A stretch of 64,000 nt of DNA from Flavobacteriaceae bacterium NBU2973 (GTDB lineage Bacteria > Bacteroidota > Bacteroidia > Flavobacteriales > Flavobacteriaceae), in assembly GCA_026162565.1 (NCBI GenBank), contig JAOEIQ010000005.1:124001-188000 (forward strand). The letters run 5' to 3'. The notes under the pieces were generated by a model. It saw only the letters and a program-made list of their open reading frames with translations. It was not told where the DNA came from and made no database searches. Numbering within the stretch: position 1 is the stretch's first letter; every line of letters starts with the position of its first letter. Both the position numbers and the translations under genes were made by a program. Of the stretch, positions 55,133 to 63,509 are shown piece by piece.

Positions 55133-56047
55133 TTATCGTCTTTCGTAAGTTATAAACGAAAAAGCAAATTCATGATTCTCATCTTTATCATGAAATGTAT
55201 TACTTATTTCTTCCCAAACTGAAGAGTCTACTTCTGGAAAAAAGGTATCTGCATCTTCAAAACTGTGATGTACACGAGTTAGCTCCAATTTATTAGCTAT
55301 AGACATGGACTGCTTGTAAATTTCTCCTCCTCCAATAATAAAAGGTTGTTTGTCTGCTTTGGATTTAACTATTGCCTCTTCTAATGAATTTGCAATAATT
55401 ACACCTTCAGGAACTTTATAATTTTTTTGGCGTGTAATAACAATGTGTGTTCTATTTGGTAATGGTTTAGGGAAACTCTCAAATGTTTTTCTTCCCATTA
55501 TTATATGGTGGCCTGACGTTAGCTTTTTAAAGCGTTTTAAGTCATCGCGCAAATGCCAAATGAGGTCATTGTCTTTACCAATCGCATTATTCTCTCCAGC
55601 TGCAACTATTATTGTAATGTCTTGATCGTTTTTTAAAATCTGTTCTTCAATGTAAGCTTCACTTTCTGCAATAATTGGTGCTTCAGATTTTAGTTCTTTT
55701 TTTAATTTTTCTATTCTAGCTTGTTGTTTAGCTACTAACTTATTGAGTTGTTGTTGCTCCCAATCTTTCCCCATGAAGGCATTGAATAAAAATACATTTA
55801 AAAAGTGCCACGCTAAAAACGCCAACCAAATAAAAATAATGACTACTGACCAAGGGAAAGTCGCTAATGTGAATTCGTCTGCTAACCCTAAACCAACATT
55901 AAAAGTAAAAAGTGGTAATGCAAAAATTAAAAACAATACAAAATGAATATACAAGCGCTTTTTTTGGCGCACGCGACGTTGTGCATTTTGTATAAGCTCT
56001 AATTGCTCTTTGTCTATTTGTGGTTTTTGTTTTTTCTTTCCGAACAT
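55133..56047 (-). CDS. folA: 2TM-domain membrane-anchored dihydrofolate reductase (fusion)
   Basis: A 304-residue fusion. Residues 1-95 are a 2TM domain (PF13239 type) with two membrane helices (about 33-52 and 66-90) and a basic N-terminus; a coiled linker follows to about 142. Residues 143-304 are dihydrofolate reductase, with IIVAAGENNAIGKDNDLIWH at the start, the catalytic acid in LRDDLKRFK, MGRKTFESF and IIGGGEIYK for NADPH. It reduces dihydrofolate produced by thymidylate synthase, encoded upstream on the same strand with one gene between. In most relatives the two parts are separate genes. No frameshift is needed for the fusion. Confidence 0.9.
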   Translation of the reverse strand: MFGKKKQKPQIDKEQLELIQNAQRRVRQKKRLYIHFVLFLIFALPLFTFNVGLGLADEFTLATFPWSVVIIFIWLAFLAWHFLNVFLFNAFMGKDWEQQQLNKLVAKQQARIEKLKKELKSEAPIIAESEAYIEEQILKNDQDITIIVAAGENNAIGKDNDLIWHLRDDLKRFKKLTSGHHIIMGRKTFESFPKPLPNRTHIVITRQKNYKVPEGVIIANSLEEAIVKSKADKQPFIIGGGEIYKQSMSIANKLELTRVHHSFEDADTFFPEVDSSVWEEISNTFHDKDENHEFAFSFITYERR

Positions 56048-56066
56048 AGTAAATCAAAAATAGTTA

Positions 56067-56846
56067 TTAAAAATAAACTGTCATTTCCATACTAAAATCT
56101 GTATTTATTGGTTTCCCATTTTTAGTGCCTGGTTTTTTTAATTTAGGTAAACGCTTCAAAACTTTAATTGCCTCAACAGCCATTTCGCGTTTATTTGCCT
56201 TGGCATTTATTTTTTCGATTTTACCCTTTTTATTAATTGTAAATGCTACTAAAACTTTAGCTGTTTTATCTTGAGGAAATAATCTATCAGCCAACTCTAA
56301 ATCAAAGCTCATTTTAAAAAAATTTCGAATTTTTCGGGTTGTGCACTTTTTTTGATCTTCCAAACTTAACGTCTCTTTACAACCTCTATAAAGAGGAAAC
56401 TTATCAATATCTTTAGATTTATTTACTTTAAAAACAATTGGCAAAGAGTATGGGACTGCAACCTTTTTGTTTTTAAAAACTCCTGGTTTCATAGTTGGTA
56501 GTAAATTAATTACTCTGACGGCTTCAGCATCTAATTCTTTGTAAGTTGACCTAGCTCTTGCTTCAACAACTTTACCATCTTCATTAATTTTAAAACCTAC
56601 AAATATTTTAATAGTAGAGCCATTTTCTACATCAATTTGATCTTGAACCTTCTGATTAAAGTTTGTAGCAAAAAAAGCTGAAACTTTATCACTCATACAC
56701 TTTTTTAATTTGGCAGAGGATAATGTTTCATCACAACCAGGATAAATAGGGACTTGTTCAATTATGCGAAAAGATTTTTCTTCATTTTTATTTTGAGTAA
56801 AAACGAAAAAACTAAAAAATAATAAAAGGTAAGTGACTCTTTTCAA
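56067..56846 (-). CDS. Exported protein with two TonB-C-like modules
   Basis: A 259-residue protein with a signal peptide (about 1-18). It is a tandem duplicate of one module of about 115 residues: a YPGC or YRGC motif and KKC with a helix ending FF...F (about 34-65 and 145-175), followed by a TonB-C-like fold (IFVGFKINEDGKVVEARA at 81-98 and VLVAFTINKKGKIEKINA near 193-210). Unlike true TonB it has no membrane anchor or proline-rich arm, so it cannot span the periplasm. It sits between thyA and the dihydrofolate reductase fusion, 11 and 19 bases away. Function unknown. Confidence 0.7.
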   Translation of the reverse strand: MKRVTYLLLFFSFFVFTQNKNEEKSFRIIEQVPIYPGCDETLSSAKLKKCMSDKVSAFFATNFNQKVQDQIDVENGSTIKIFVGFKINEDGKVVEARARSTYKELDAEAVRVINLLPTMKPGVFKNKKVAVPYSLPIVFKVNKSKDIDKFPLYRGCKETLSLEDQKKCTTRKIRNFFKMSFDLELADRLFPQDKTAKVLVAFTINKKGKIEKINAKANKREMAVEAIKVLKRLPKLKKPGTKNGKPINTDFSMEMTVYF

Positions 56847-56857
56847 AAATTAATAAC

Positions 56858-57682
56858 TTAAACAGCAACAACACCTTTTATATGTGGATGCGGATTATAA
56901 TCTACTAAAGTGAAATCTTCAAACTTAAAATCGAATATATCTTTTACTTCGGGATTTAAAATCATTTTTGGGAGTGGTCTGCAATCACGAGACAATTGTA
57001 ATTCTAATTGTTCCATATGATTATTATAAATATGTGCATCACCAAACGTGTGAATAAAATCTCCCGCTTGATAACCACACACTTGAGCCATCATCATTGT
57101 AAATAATGCATAGCTAGCGATATTAAAAGGCACTCCTAAAAAGATGTCTGCGCTACGTTGGTATAACTGACACGATAATTTACCATTAGCGACATAAAAC
57201 TGAAAAAACGCATGACAAGGCGGTAAAGCTGCTTTACCATTTGCTACATTTTCTCCAAAAGAAACAGAGGTATCTGGTAATACTGAAGGATTCCAAGCAG
57301 ACACTAACATTCGTCTACTATTTGGATTATGCTTTAGTGAATGAATTACTTCCTTAATCTGATCGATTTCATCATCGTTCCAATTTCGCCATTGATGTCC
57401 ATAAACTGGTCCTAAATCACCATTTTCATCTGCCCATTCGTTCCAAATACGTACACCATTTTCTTGTAAGTACTTTACATTAGTATCGCCTTTTAAAAAC
57501 CATAATAATTCGTAAACAATAGATTTTAAGTGAAGTTTTTTTGTTGTAACCATAGGGAAACCCTCACTTAAATCAAAACGCATTTGGTACCCAAATACAC
57601 TTTTTGTTCCTGTTCCTGTTCGGTCTCCTTTTTGGTTTCCATGTTCTAAAACATGTTTTACTAGGTCGTGATATTGCTTCAT
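56858..57682 (-). CDS. thyA: Thymidylate synthase
   Basis: A 274-residue ThyA from the ATG at 57682; a GTG two codons earlier is possible but the family starts at MKQY. It methylates dUMP to dTMP using methylenetetrahydrofolate and releases dihydrofolate. The catalytic Cys156 is in [11 protein letters not shown], and the dUMP-binding motif [18 protein letters not shown] follows. About ten residues near 141-151 ([11 protein letters not shown]) are extra compared with E. coli ThyA. It lies upstream of the dihydrofolate reductase fusion, the enzyme that recycles its product. Confidence 0.96.
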   Translation of the reverse strand: MKQYHDLVKHVLEHGNQKGDRTGTGTKSVFGYQMRFDLSEGFPMVTTKKLHLKSIVYELLWFLKGDTNVKYLQENGVRIWNEWADENGDLGPVYGHQWRNWNDDEIDQIKEVIHSLKHNPNSRRMLVSAWNPSVLPDTSVSFGENVANGKAALPPCHAFFQFYVANGKLSCQLYQRSADIFLGVPFNIASYALFTMMMAQVCGYQAGDFIHTFGDAHIYNNHMEQLELQLSRDCRPLPKMILNPEVKDIFDFKFEDFTLVDYNPHPHIKGVVAV

Positions 57683-57741
57683 GTTCACTTTCCGCGAAAA
57701 CGGAAATCTCTTTAAATTAAACTAAAATCTTTTGGAATGAG

Positions 57742-57762
57742 ATGCTGAAACGAGTTCAGCAT
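57742..57762. repeat. Palindromic intergenic repeat (REP-like)
   Basis: ATGCTGAA (57742-57749) and TTCAGCAT (57755-57762) pair around ACGAG. The flanking GGAATGAG and GACGT match a common intergenic repeat of this group. It lies between the CNT transporter and thyA, both minus-strand. Confidence 0.6.
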
Positions 57763-57778
57763 GACGTAAAGCTAAAGT

Positions 57779-57814
57779 AAAAAAAAGCTTCAAATCATAA
57801 GACTTAAAGCTTTG
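57779..57814 (-). terminator. Terminator of the CNT transporter gene
   Basis: On the minus strand, AAAGCTTTAAG and TTGAAGCTTT (one G-T pair) flank a short loop and are followed by a run of Ts. It lies about 26 bases after the stop codon. Confidence 0.7.
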
Positions 57815-57839
57815 TAGAATATAAAAAGTTATTAACTAC

Positions 57840-59516
57840 TTATCCGATAATCATACCAGCAATTGTGGCAGACATTAAAGAGGCAGTTGTACCACCAATC
57901 AGAGCCTTCATTCCAAACTCTGATAAGGTTTTACGTTGACCTGGCGCTAACGATCCTATTCCACCAATTTGAATACCAATAGAGGCAAAATTTGCAAAAC
58001 CACATAACATATACGTTGCCATTATTACGGACTTATTGTAGGTTAAATGCGTAGCACTAGCAGCATTTTTTAAATCTGCTAATTGTATATAACCTACAAA
58101 CTCACTAGCTGCTAATTTAATCCCTAAAAGTTGTCCCATTAAAGCCATATCCTCTTTTGCAATACCAATTAACCACATAAGAGGCGCAAACGCATAGCCT
58201 AAAATAAGTTCTAAAGATAGATTTTGATAGGCAGTATTCTCTGCAATCCAATTATTTATAGAGGTTACATCACCAACCCAACCCAAAATTCCGTTAAGCA
58301 TAGCTATAAAAGCCACAAAAACTAATAACATAGCTCCAACATTTACAGCTAGTCTTAAACCTTCGGTTGTCCCGTTGGCTATTGCATCTAAAATATTTGA
58401 TCCTATTTTTTCAGTAGATACGTGTACATCAGTATTTATCTCTTCGGTTTGTGGGAATAAAATTTTAGAAATCACAATAGCTCCAGGAGCTGCCATTACT
58501 GAAGCCGCTAATAAATGTTTTGCGAATTGTAATCGTAAAACTGGATCGTCTCCACCTAAAAATCCAATATAGGCAGCTAATACTGCTCCAGCAACAGTTG
58601 CCATTCCTCCAATCATGACTAACAATATTTCGGAGCGATTCATTTTTTCTAAATAGGCCTTAATTAATAAAGGTGCCTCTGTCTGCCCTAAAAATATATT
58701 TCCGGCTACACTTAAACTTTCTGCTCCAGAAATTTTTAATGCTTTGGTTAGGAGCCAAGCCAAGCCTTTCACTACTTTTTGAATGATTCCAAGATAAAAT
58801 AATAGAGAGGTTAAAGCTGAAAAGAATATAATAGTTGGTAATACTTGAAATGCGAAAATGAATCCGAAAGTATCCATATCGACTACTAGTCCTTCAAATA
58901 AAAATTTACTTCCAGCTCTGGTAAAGTCTAATACACTAACAAATAAACTACCAACCCATTCAAATATTTTTTGAACAAAAGGTACTTTCAAAACTCCAAT
59001 TGCAATTAACAATTGAAAGCTTAATCCTAAGCCAACTGTTTTCCAATCAATTCCTTTTTTATTACTACTAAAAAGAAAAGCCAAAATGAGTAAAGAAATC
59101 ATTCCTAAAACACCACGCCATAAACTGTTTATTGAAAAACCTTCACTTGGAAGAATTAAATCATCATCATCATCAGCAGTTACTTCTTGAGCTACAATAA
59201 CATCGTTAGAATTAGGAGTTTTAAACTGATAACTCACTCCTTTTTCAGTGAACACTAAAGTAGAGTCTGTAAGTTGTGTGATTTTATATTTACGAATAGT
59301 ATCAATTGGTTGATTATAATAAAAAACCAAAAGGTTGTTTTGATATATATAATCTCCTGAAGCCAAGAGATTGTTTTTTGATTTAAGAGAATAATTAAAC
59401 TCGCCACTATTAAGTTCTAAAACATCATTAGCATCAATAGTAAATAAATCTGTACCTGTTTCATTTTGAATAGCATCAAACTGCCATCTTTTTTCTAAAT
59501 CTTGAGCAAGTGTCAA
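57840..59516 (-). CDS. CNT-family nucleoside transporter with N-terminal periplasmic domain; signal peptide out of frame
   Basis: The open frame gives 558 residues from a TTG at 59516. A lipocalin-like beta domain occupies about 1-110 and the concentrative nucleoside transporter core (NupC type, about ten helices) the rest, with GQTEAPLLIKAYLEKM near 271-286 and CGFANFASIGIQIGG near the end. In the other frame, an ATG at 59563 (5' of TTG) encodes MKNFLLAVVAIF and would continue as a perfect signal peptide into this frame if the 7-A run at 59526-59532 held one more A. As read, the protein lacks its signal. Whether this is a sequencing error, slippage or mutation is open. Confidence 0.8.
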   Translation of the reverse strand: MTLAQDLEKRWQFDAIQNETGTDLFTIDANDVLELNSGEFNYSLKSKNNLLASGDYIYQNNLLVFYYNQPIDTIRKYKITQLTDSTLVFTEKGVSYQFKTPNSNDVIVAQEVTADDDDDLILPSEGFSINSLWRGVLGMISLLILAFLFSSNKKGIDWKTVGLGLSFQLLIAIGVLKVPFVQKIFEWVGSLFVSVLDFTRAGSKFLFEGLVVDMDTFGFIFAFQVLPTIIFFSALTSLLFYLGIIQKVVKGLAWLLTKALKISGAESLSVAGNIFLGQTEAPLLIKAYLEKMNRSEILLVMIGGMATVAGAVLAAYIGFLGGDDPVLRLQFAKHLLAASVMAAPGAIVISKILFPQTEEINTDVHVSTEKIGSNILDAIANGTTEGLRLAVNVGAMLLVFVAFIAMLNGILGWVGDVTSINNWIAENTAYQNLSLELILGYAFAPLMWLIGIAKEDMALMGQLLGIKLAASEFVGYIQLADLKNAASATHLTYNKSVIMATYMLCGFANFASIGIQIGGIGSLAPGQRKTLSEFGMKALIGGTTASLMSATIAGMIIG

Positions 59517-59525
59517 GTTGATTCC

Positions 59526-59532
59526 AAAAAAA
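59526..59532 (-). other. 7-A/T homopolymer where the transporter frame breaks
   Basis: Seven As on the plus strand (Ts in the coding sense). One extra base restores the frame from the ATG at 59563 to the transporter. The signal-peptide reading then ends in LTLAQD, a good cleavage site. Confidence 0.7.
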
Positions 59533-59571
59533 TAGCTACAACAGCTAACAAAAAATTCTTCATAGTTTGGT

Positions 59572-60192
59572 TTAATTACGTTTAGATATCTCGTCTCTTA
59601 TTTTCGCAGCTTTTTCGTAGTCTTCATTTGCCACAGCTTCGTTAAGCAACTTATTTAATTCATCGAGAGATTTAGACTTATAGATTTCAGTTGCAGAGAC
59701 ATTTTCTTCAATTTCTTCAGCAACCAATTCATCTAACAAGATATTATCCTCAATATCCTCTTCATCTTTTTTAGGGTTGACTTTCAGATATATTCCTGCC
59801 TTATCTAAAATATTTTTATACGTAAAAATTGGTGCTTGAAATCGTAATGCTAAAGCGATGGCATCACTAGTTCTAGCATCTATTATTTCTTCAATTTTAT
59901 CGCGTTCACAAATTAAACTTGAATAGAAAACACCATCTACTAACTTATGAATTATAACTTGCTTAACAACGATATCAAATCTGTCAGCAAAGTTTTTAAA
60001 CAAATCGTGTGTAAGAGGTCTAGGTGGTTTAATCTCTTTCTCAAGAGCTATAGCTATAGATTGCGCTTCAAAAGCACCAATAACAATAGGTAATTTTCTA
60101 TCGCCATCAACTTCATTTAAAATAAGCGCATAAGCTCCATTTTGGGTTTGACTGTAAGAAATTCCTTTTATATTAAGACGTACTAAACTCAT
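59572..60192 (-). CDS. Bifunctional nuclease family protein (BFN/DUF151) with UVR domain
   Basis: A 206-residue protein. A BFN/DUF151 domain fills about 1-140 (KLPIVIGAFEAQSIAIALE and DARTSDAIALALRFQAPIF are its signatures), followed by an acidic linker and a UVR-type motif at about 172-205 (LNKLLNEAVANEDYEKAAKIRDEI, shortened here). The plant homologues have RNase and DNase activity; the bacterial role is less sure. Upstream is a perfect 13-base palindrome. It may be co-transcribed with the CNT gene, whose start region overlaps its end. Confidence 0.87.
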   Translation of the reverse strand: MSLVRLNIKGISYSQTQNGAYALILNEVDGDRKLPIVIGAFEAQSIAIALEKEIKPPRPLTHDLFKNFADRFDIVVKQVIIHKLVDGVFYSSLICERDKIEEIIDARTSDAIALALRFQAPIFTYKNILDKAGIYLKVNPKKDEEDIEDNILLDELVAEEIEENVSATEIYKSKSLDELNKLLNEAVANEDYEKAAKIRDEISKRN

Positions 60193-60200
60193 ATTTAAAA

Positions 60201-60213
60201 GCCCATAATGGGC
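60201..60213. promoter_or_regulatory. Palindrome GCCCATAATGGGC upstream of the BFN gene
   Basis: A 6-bp perfect inverted repeat with one central base, 8 bases upstream of the start codon (minus strand). It could be an operator or a hairpin in the leader that masks the start. Confidence 0.35.
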
Positions 60214-60297
60214 ATTTGACTTTTAACTAAATAGTTCGTTAAACTATCGTAATATAGAACCATCGGCTCTTAATACTACTCAAAACAATTTAAACAC

Positions 60298-60343
60298 AAA
60301 GGACTGTTTAAGTTAGGACAATACCAAATTCAAACAGTCCTTT
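60298..60343 (-). terminator. Long-loop hairpin after etfA
   Basis: The arms AAAGGACTGTTT (60298-60309) and AAACAGTCCTTT (60332-60343) pair perfectly over 12 bp around a 22-base loop, just past the etfA stop. It is a probable terminator though the T run is weak. Confidence 0.55.
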
Positions 60344-60370
60344 TGCAAAATACAATTTATAAAAAATTAT

Positions 60371-61330
60371 CTATTGTTGTGCTTTGAAGGCTTTTAATTT
60401 TTCCGTTAGAGCAGGAACCACTTCAAAAGCATCACCTACAACTCCATAATCAGCAGCTTTAAAGAAAGGTGCTTCTGGATCTGTATTGATAACCACTTTT
60501 ACTTTTGATGCATTAATACCGGCTAAATGCTGAATAGCACCAGAGATACCAATAGCAATATATAAATTAGAAGCAACAGGCTTTCCTGTTTGCCCTACGT
60601 GTTCTCCATGTGGTCTCCATCCTAAATCTGAAACAGGTTTAGAACAGGCTGTAGCTGCTCCTAACGTTTCAGCTAACTCTTCAACCATTCCCCAGTTCTC
60701 AGGTCCTTTTAGTCCACGACCTGCAGAAACAACTATCTCTGCATCAGCAATAGTTACTTTATCTGTTGCTCGATCAACTGATTCTACTGAAACGCCTTCT
60801 GTTGAAAAATTTGGTGAAAAATCTTCTACTGAAGCACTTGCAGAGTTCTCAACTAAACCAAAAGCATTTTTTGACACTGCAACAATTTTTACATCAGAGT
60901 CTATTGTTGTATTGTTAAATGCTTTGTTAGTAAAAGCAGTGCGCTTTACTGTAAATGGCGACATACTTGAAGGTGCTTCTACTACATTAGAAACTAAACC
61001 AGCATTTAAACCTACTGCAAGCATTGGTGACATATACTTACTATCTGCACTAGAACTTACAATTACCACTTTAGCGCCCTCTTTTTCTGCGGCTTGCTTA
61101 ACAACATCTGCATAAGCTTTTGCATTAAATGCCTCTAACGCAGGATTAGTAACTTGAAGTACTTTTTCCACTCCGTAATTACCTAAAGCAGAAGCGTCTC
61201 CTCCATTTATACTTACAGCTGTTACTGTAGTCCCCATTTTTTCTGCAACTGCTTTTGCATAAGATGCAACCTCAAAGGCTGTTTTTTTATATTTTCCGTT
61301 TTCTGATTCTGTATATACTAAAACTGACAT
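60371..61330 (-). CDS. etfA: Electron transfer flavoprotein, alpha subunit
   Basis: A 319-residue EtfA, the FAD-binding half of the heterodimer that takes electrons from acyl-CoA dehydrogenases to the quinone pool. The FAD region is seen in VSAGRGLKGPENWGMVEELA near 203-222, SRPVSDLGWRPH-like CSKPVSDLGW, and IGISGAIQHLAGI. Length is normal. It is downstream of etfB with a 102-base gap that holds two palindromic repeats. Cytosolic. Confidence 0.94.
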   Translation of the reverse strand: MSVLVYTESENGKYKKTAFEVASYAKAVAEKMGTTVTAVSINGGDASALGNYGVEKVLQVTNPALEAFNAKAYADVVKQAAEKEGAKVVIVSSSADSKYMSPMLAVGLNAGLVSNVVEAPSSMSPFTVKRTAFTNKAFNNTTIDSDVKIVAVSKNAFGLVENSASASVEDFSPNFSTEGVSVESVDRATDKVTIADAEIVVSAGRGLKGPENWGMVEELAETLGAATACSKPVSDLGWRPHGEHVGQTGKPVASNLYIAIGISGAIQHLAGINASKVKVVINTDPEAPFFKAADYGVVGDAFEVVPALTEKLKAFKAQQ

Positions 61331-61350
61331 AATTTTTTTATAAATTTTCC

Positions 61351-61420
61351 CCTGAACTTGATTCAGGAATCTATTAATAATTCCTTTAATTTTTCAAAGA
61401 TTCCGAAATACATTCGGAAT
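61351..61420. repeat. Two palindromic repeats between etfB and etfA
   Basis: CCTGAA/TTCAGG (61351-61366) and ATTCCGAA/TTCGGAAT (61400-61420) form two hairpins. The first resembles the REP-like unit at 57742-57762. They may lower or tune etfA expression relative to etfB. Confidence 0.6.
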
Positions 61421-61432
61421 GATTTAGTTTCA

Positions 61433-62179
61433 CTAAATCACTTTAGCTTCGTTGTGTAATAAATTTACTAACTCATCTAAATTTCCAGCATCAACTAATT
61501 TAACTGCGCCTTTTGGAGCTGGTTTTTCAAAACTAACAGAAGCTGTAGCTGCATCTGCTCCAATAGGCTCAACTACGTTTAAAGGCTTTTTACGAGCCAT
61601 CATAATTCCTCTCATATTTGGAATACGTAAATCACTTTCTTCAACTAATCCCTTCTGCCCACCAACAACTAGAGGTAAACTTGTAGAAACTGTTTCTTTC
61701 CCTCCATCAATTTCCCTCACTGCTTTTGCATTTGTGCCATCAACTTCTAGACTAATACAATTATTTACAAAATTAGCATTTGTAATAGCTGCTAACATAC
61801 CAGGAACCATACCTCCATTGTAATCTATAGACTCGCGTCCAGCAATTACTAAATCGTAACCACCATCTTCAACAACTTTTGCTATTTGTTTAGCAACAGC
61901 AAATCCATCTGTAGCTTCAGTATTAACTCTAATAGCAGAATCAGCTCCAATTGCCAGAGCTTTACGTAAAGTTGGTTCTGTCTCTGCACCTCCAACATTT
62001 ACTACATCTACACTAGCTCCTTGTTTTTCTTTAAACCACATAGCACGAGTTAATCCAAATTCATCGTTAGGATTAATTACAAACTGTACACCATTGGTAT
62101 CAAATTTAGTGTCGCCTTCTGTAAAATTAATTTTAGAAGTTGTGTCTGGCACATGGCTTATACACACTAATATTTTCAT
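61433..62179 (-). CDS. etfB: Electron transfer flavoprotein, beta subunit
   Basis: A 248-residue EtfB, the AMP-binding half of the ETF heterodimer. The start KILVCISHVPDTTSKI is typical, and the AMP loop and conserved signature are in VIAGRESIDYNGGMVPGMLA near 119-138. It is the promoter-proximal gene of etfB-etfA. A minus-strand TATCTTCG element 38 bases upstream fits a -7 box. It is divergent from pdhB. Confidence 0.94.
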   Translation of the reverse strand: MKILVCISHVPDTTSKINFTEGDTKFDTNGVQFVINPNDEFGLTRAMWFKEKQGASVDVVNVGGAETEPTLRKALAIGADSAIRVNTEATDGFAVAKQIAKVVEDGGYDLVIAGRESIDYNGGMVPGMLAAITNANFVNNCISLEVDGTNAKAVREIDGGKETVSTSLPLVVGGQKGLVEESDLRIPNMRGIMMARKKPLNVVEPIGADAATASVSFEKPAPKGAVKLVDAGNLDELVNLLHNEAKVI

Positions 62180-62216
62180 AATTATATAGTATTAATTTAT
62201 TATTTTTTTGAGGTTA

Positions 62217-62224
62217 CGAAGATA
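62217..62224 (-). promoter_or_regulatory. Probable -7 promoter element of etfBA
   Basis: Minus-strand TATCTTCG, one base off TAnnTTTG, 38 bases before the etfB start. The divergent 283-base region holds no gene. Confidence 0.4.
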
Positions 62225-62433
62225 CTGATTATTCTCATAATTTTCTATGCATGCATAATAAATTTTTTATCTCAAAATGATTATTTCTTAAATATCAACC
62301 CAAAAACTTATTAATCGTGTAAAAATAATTGTATTAACTGACTTTTAATACGAATTTTAAAATTGAATATGTTAAAACCTATTAATTGTTATTTAGATAT
62401 TATTTGTAGTCATATTTTTAATAGAATAATTGC

Positions 62434-62441
62434 TATTTTTG
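62434..62441 (+). promoter_or_regulatory. Probable -7 promoter element of pdhB
   Basis: TATTTTTG followed by C, 22 bases before the pdhB ATG. A TTTG at 62403-62406 is 27 bases away, too far for a normal -33 element. Confidence 0.5.
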
Positions 62442-62463
62442 CTTTTCCATAATTACATTATTT

Positions 62464-63441
62464 ATGAAGACTATTCAATTTAGAGAGGCTATAGCTGAAG
62501 CCATGAGTGAAGAAATGCGAAGAGACGAAAGCATCTATCTCATGGGAGAGGAAGTAGCGGAATATAATGGCGCATACAAAGCTTCTAAAGGTATGTTAGA
62601 TGAATTTGGCCCAAAAAGAGTTATCGATACTCCAATTGCTGAACTAGGTTTTGCTGGTATTGCAATTGGTTCCACAATGACTGGAAATAGACCAATTGTT
62701 GAATACATGACTTTTAATTTCTCTCTTGTTGGAATTGATCAAATTATAAATAACGCAGCAAAAATTAGACAAATGTCAGGTGGACAATTTAAATGTCCAA
62801 TTGTTTTTCGTGGCCCTACAGCTTCTGCTGGACAATTAGCTGCTACTCACTCTCAAGCTTTTGAAAATTGGTTTGCAAATACTCCAGGTTTAAAAGTAGT
62901 TGTTCCTTCAAATCCTTACGACGCTAAAGGTTTATTAAAATCAGCCATTAGAGATGACGATCCAGTGATTTTTATGGAAAGTGAGCAAATGTATGGAGAT
63001 AAAGGTGACGTGCCAGAAGGTGAGTATACCATTCCATTAGGCGTTGCTGAAACCAAACGTGAAGGTAACGATGTTACAATTGTATCGTTTGGTAAAATTA
63101 TTAAGGAAGCTTATAAAGCTGCTGACGAATTAGAAAAAGAAGGCATTTCTTGTGAAATTATAGACTTACGTACTGTAAGGCCAATGGATCATGATGCTAT
63201 TTTAAACTCCGTTAAAAAAACAAATCGTTTAGTAATATTAGAAGAAGCTTGGCCTTTTGGTAATGTTGCTACAGAAATAACATATCAAGTACAATCTCAA
63301 GCATTTGATTATTTAGATGCACCTATTATAAAAATTAACACAGCAGATACTCCAGCTCCTTATTCTCCAGTGTTATTAGCAGAATGGCTACCTAACAGTG
63401 ACGATGTTGTTAAAGCTGTTAAAAAAGTCATGTATAAATAA
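62464..63441 (+). CDS. pdhB: Pyruvate dehydrogenase E1 component, beta subunit
   Basis: A 325-residue E1-beta (transketolase-like) subunit of a 2-oxo acid dehydrogenase, most probably pyruvate dehydrogenase. It shows EEVAEYNGAYKASKG near 27-41, PIAELGFAGIAIG near 58-70, FRGPTASAGQLAATHSQ near 118-134 and GDKGDVPEGEYTIPLG. The E1-alpha and E2 genes are not in the window beside it, as is usual where the beta gene stands alone in Flavobacteriaceae. It is divergent from etfB and followed by a CarboxypepD_reg gene after 68 bases. Confidence 0.92.
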   Translation: MKTIQFREAIAEAMSEEMRRDESIYLMGEEVAEYNGAYKASKGMLDEFGPKRVIDTPIAELGFAGIAIGSTMTGNRPIVEYMTFNFSLVGIDQIINNAAKIRQMSGGQFKCPIVFRGPTASAGQLAATHSQAFENWFANTPGLKVVVPSNPYDAKGLLKSAIRDDDPVIFMESEQMYGDKGDVPEGEYTIPLGVAETKREGNDVTIVSFGKIIKEAYKAADELEKEGISCEIIDLRTVRPMDHDAILNSVKKTNRLVILEEAWPFGNVATEITYQVQSQAFDYLDAPIIKINTADTPAPYSPVLLAEWLPNSDDVVKAVKKVMYK

Positions 63442-63509
63442 ATCGCATTTTTTTGCGTTATATACACTTCATTTAATAATTAGCATGATTGTTGATGAAG
63501 TTTTTGCTT

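Noticed and set aside
56067-56846. A true TonB energy transducer
   Set aside because: There is no N-terminal membrane anchor or proline-rich periplasmic arm; only the C-terminal-like fold is present, twice.
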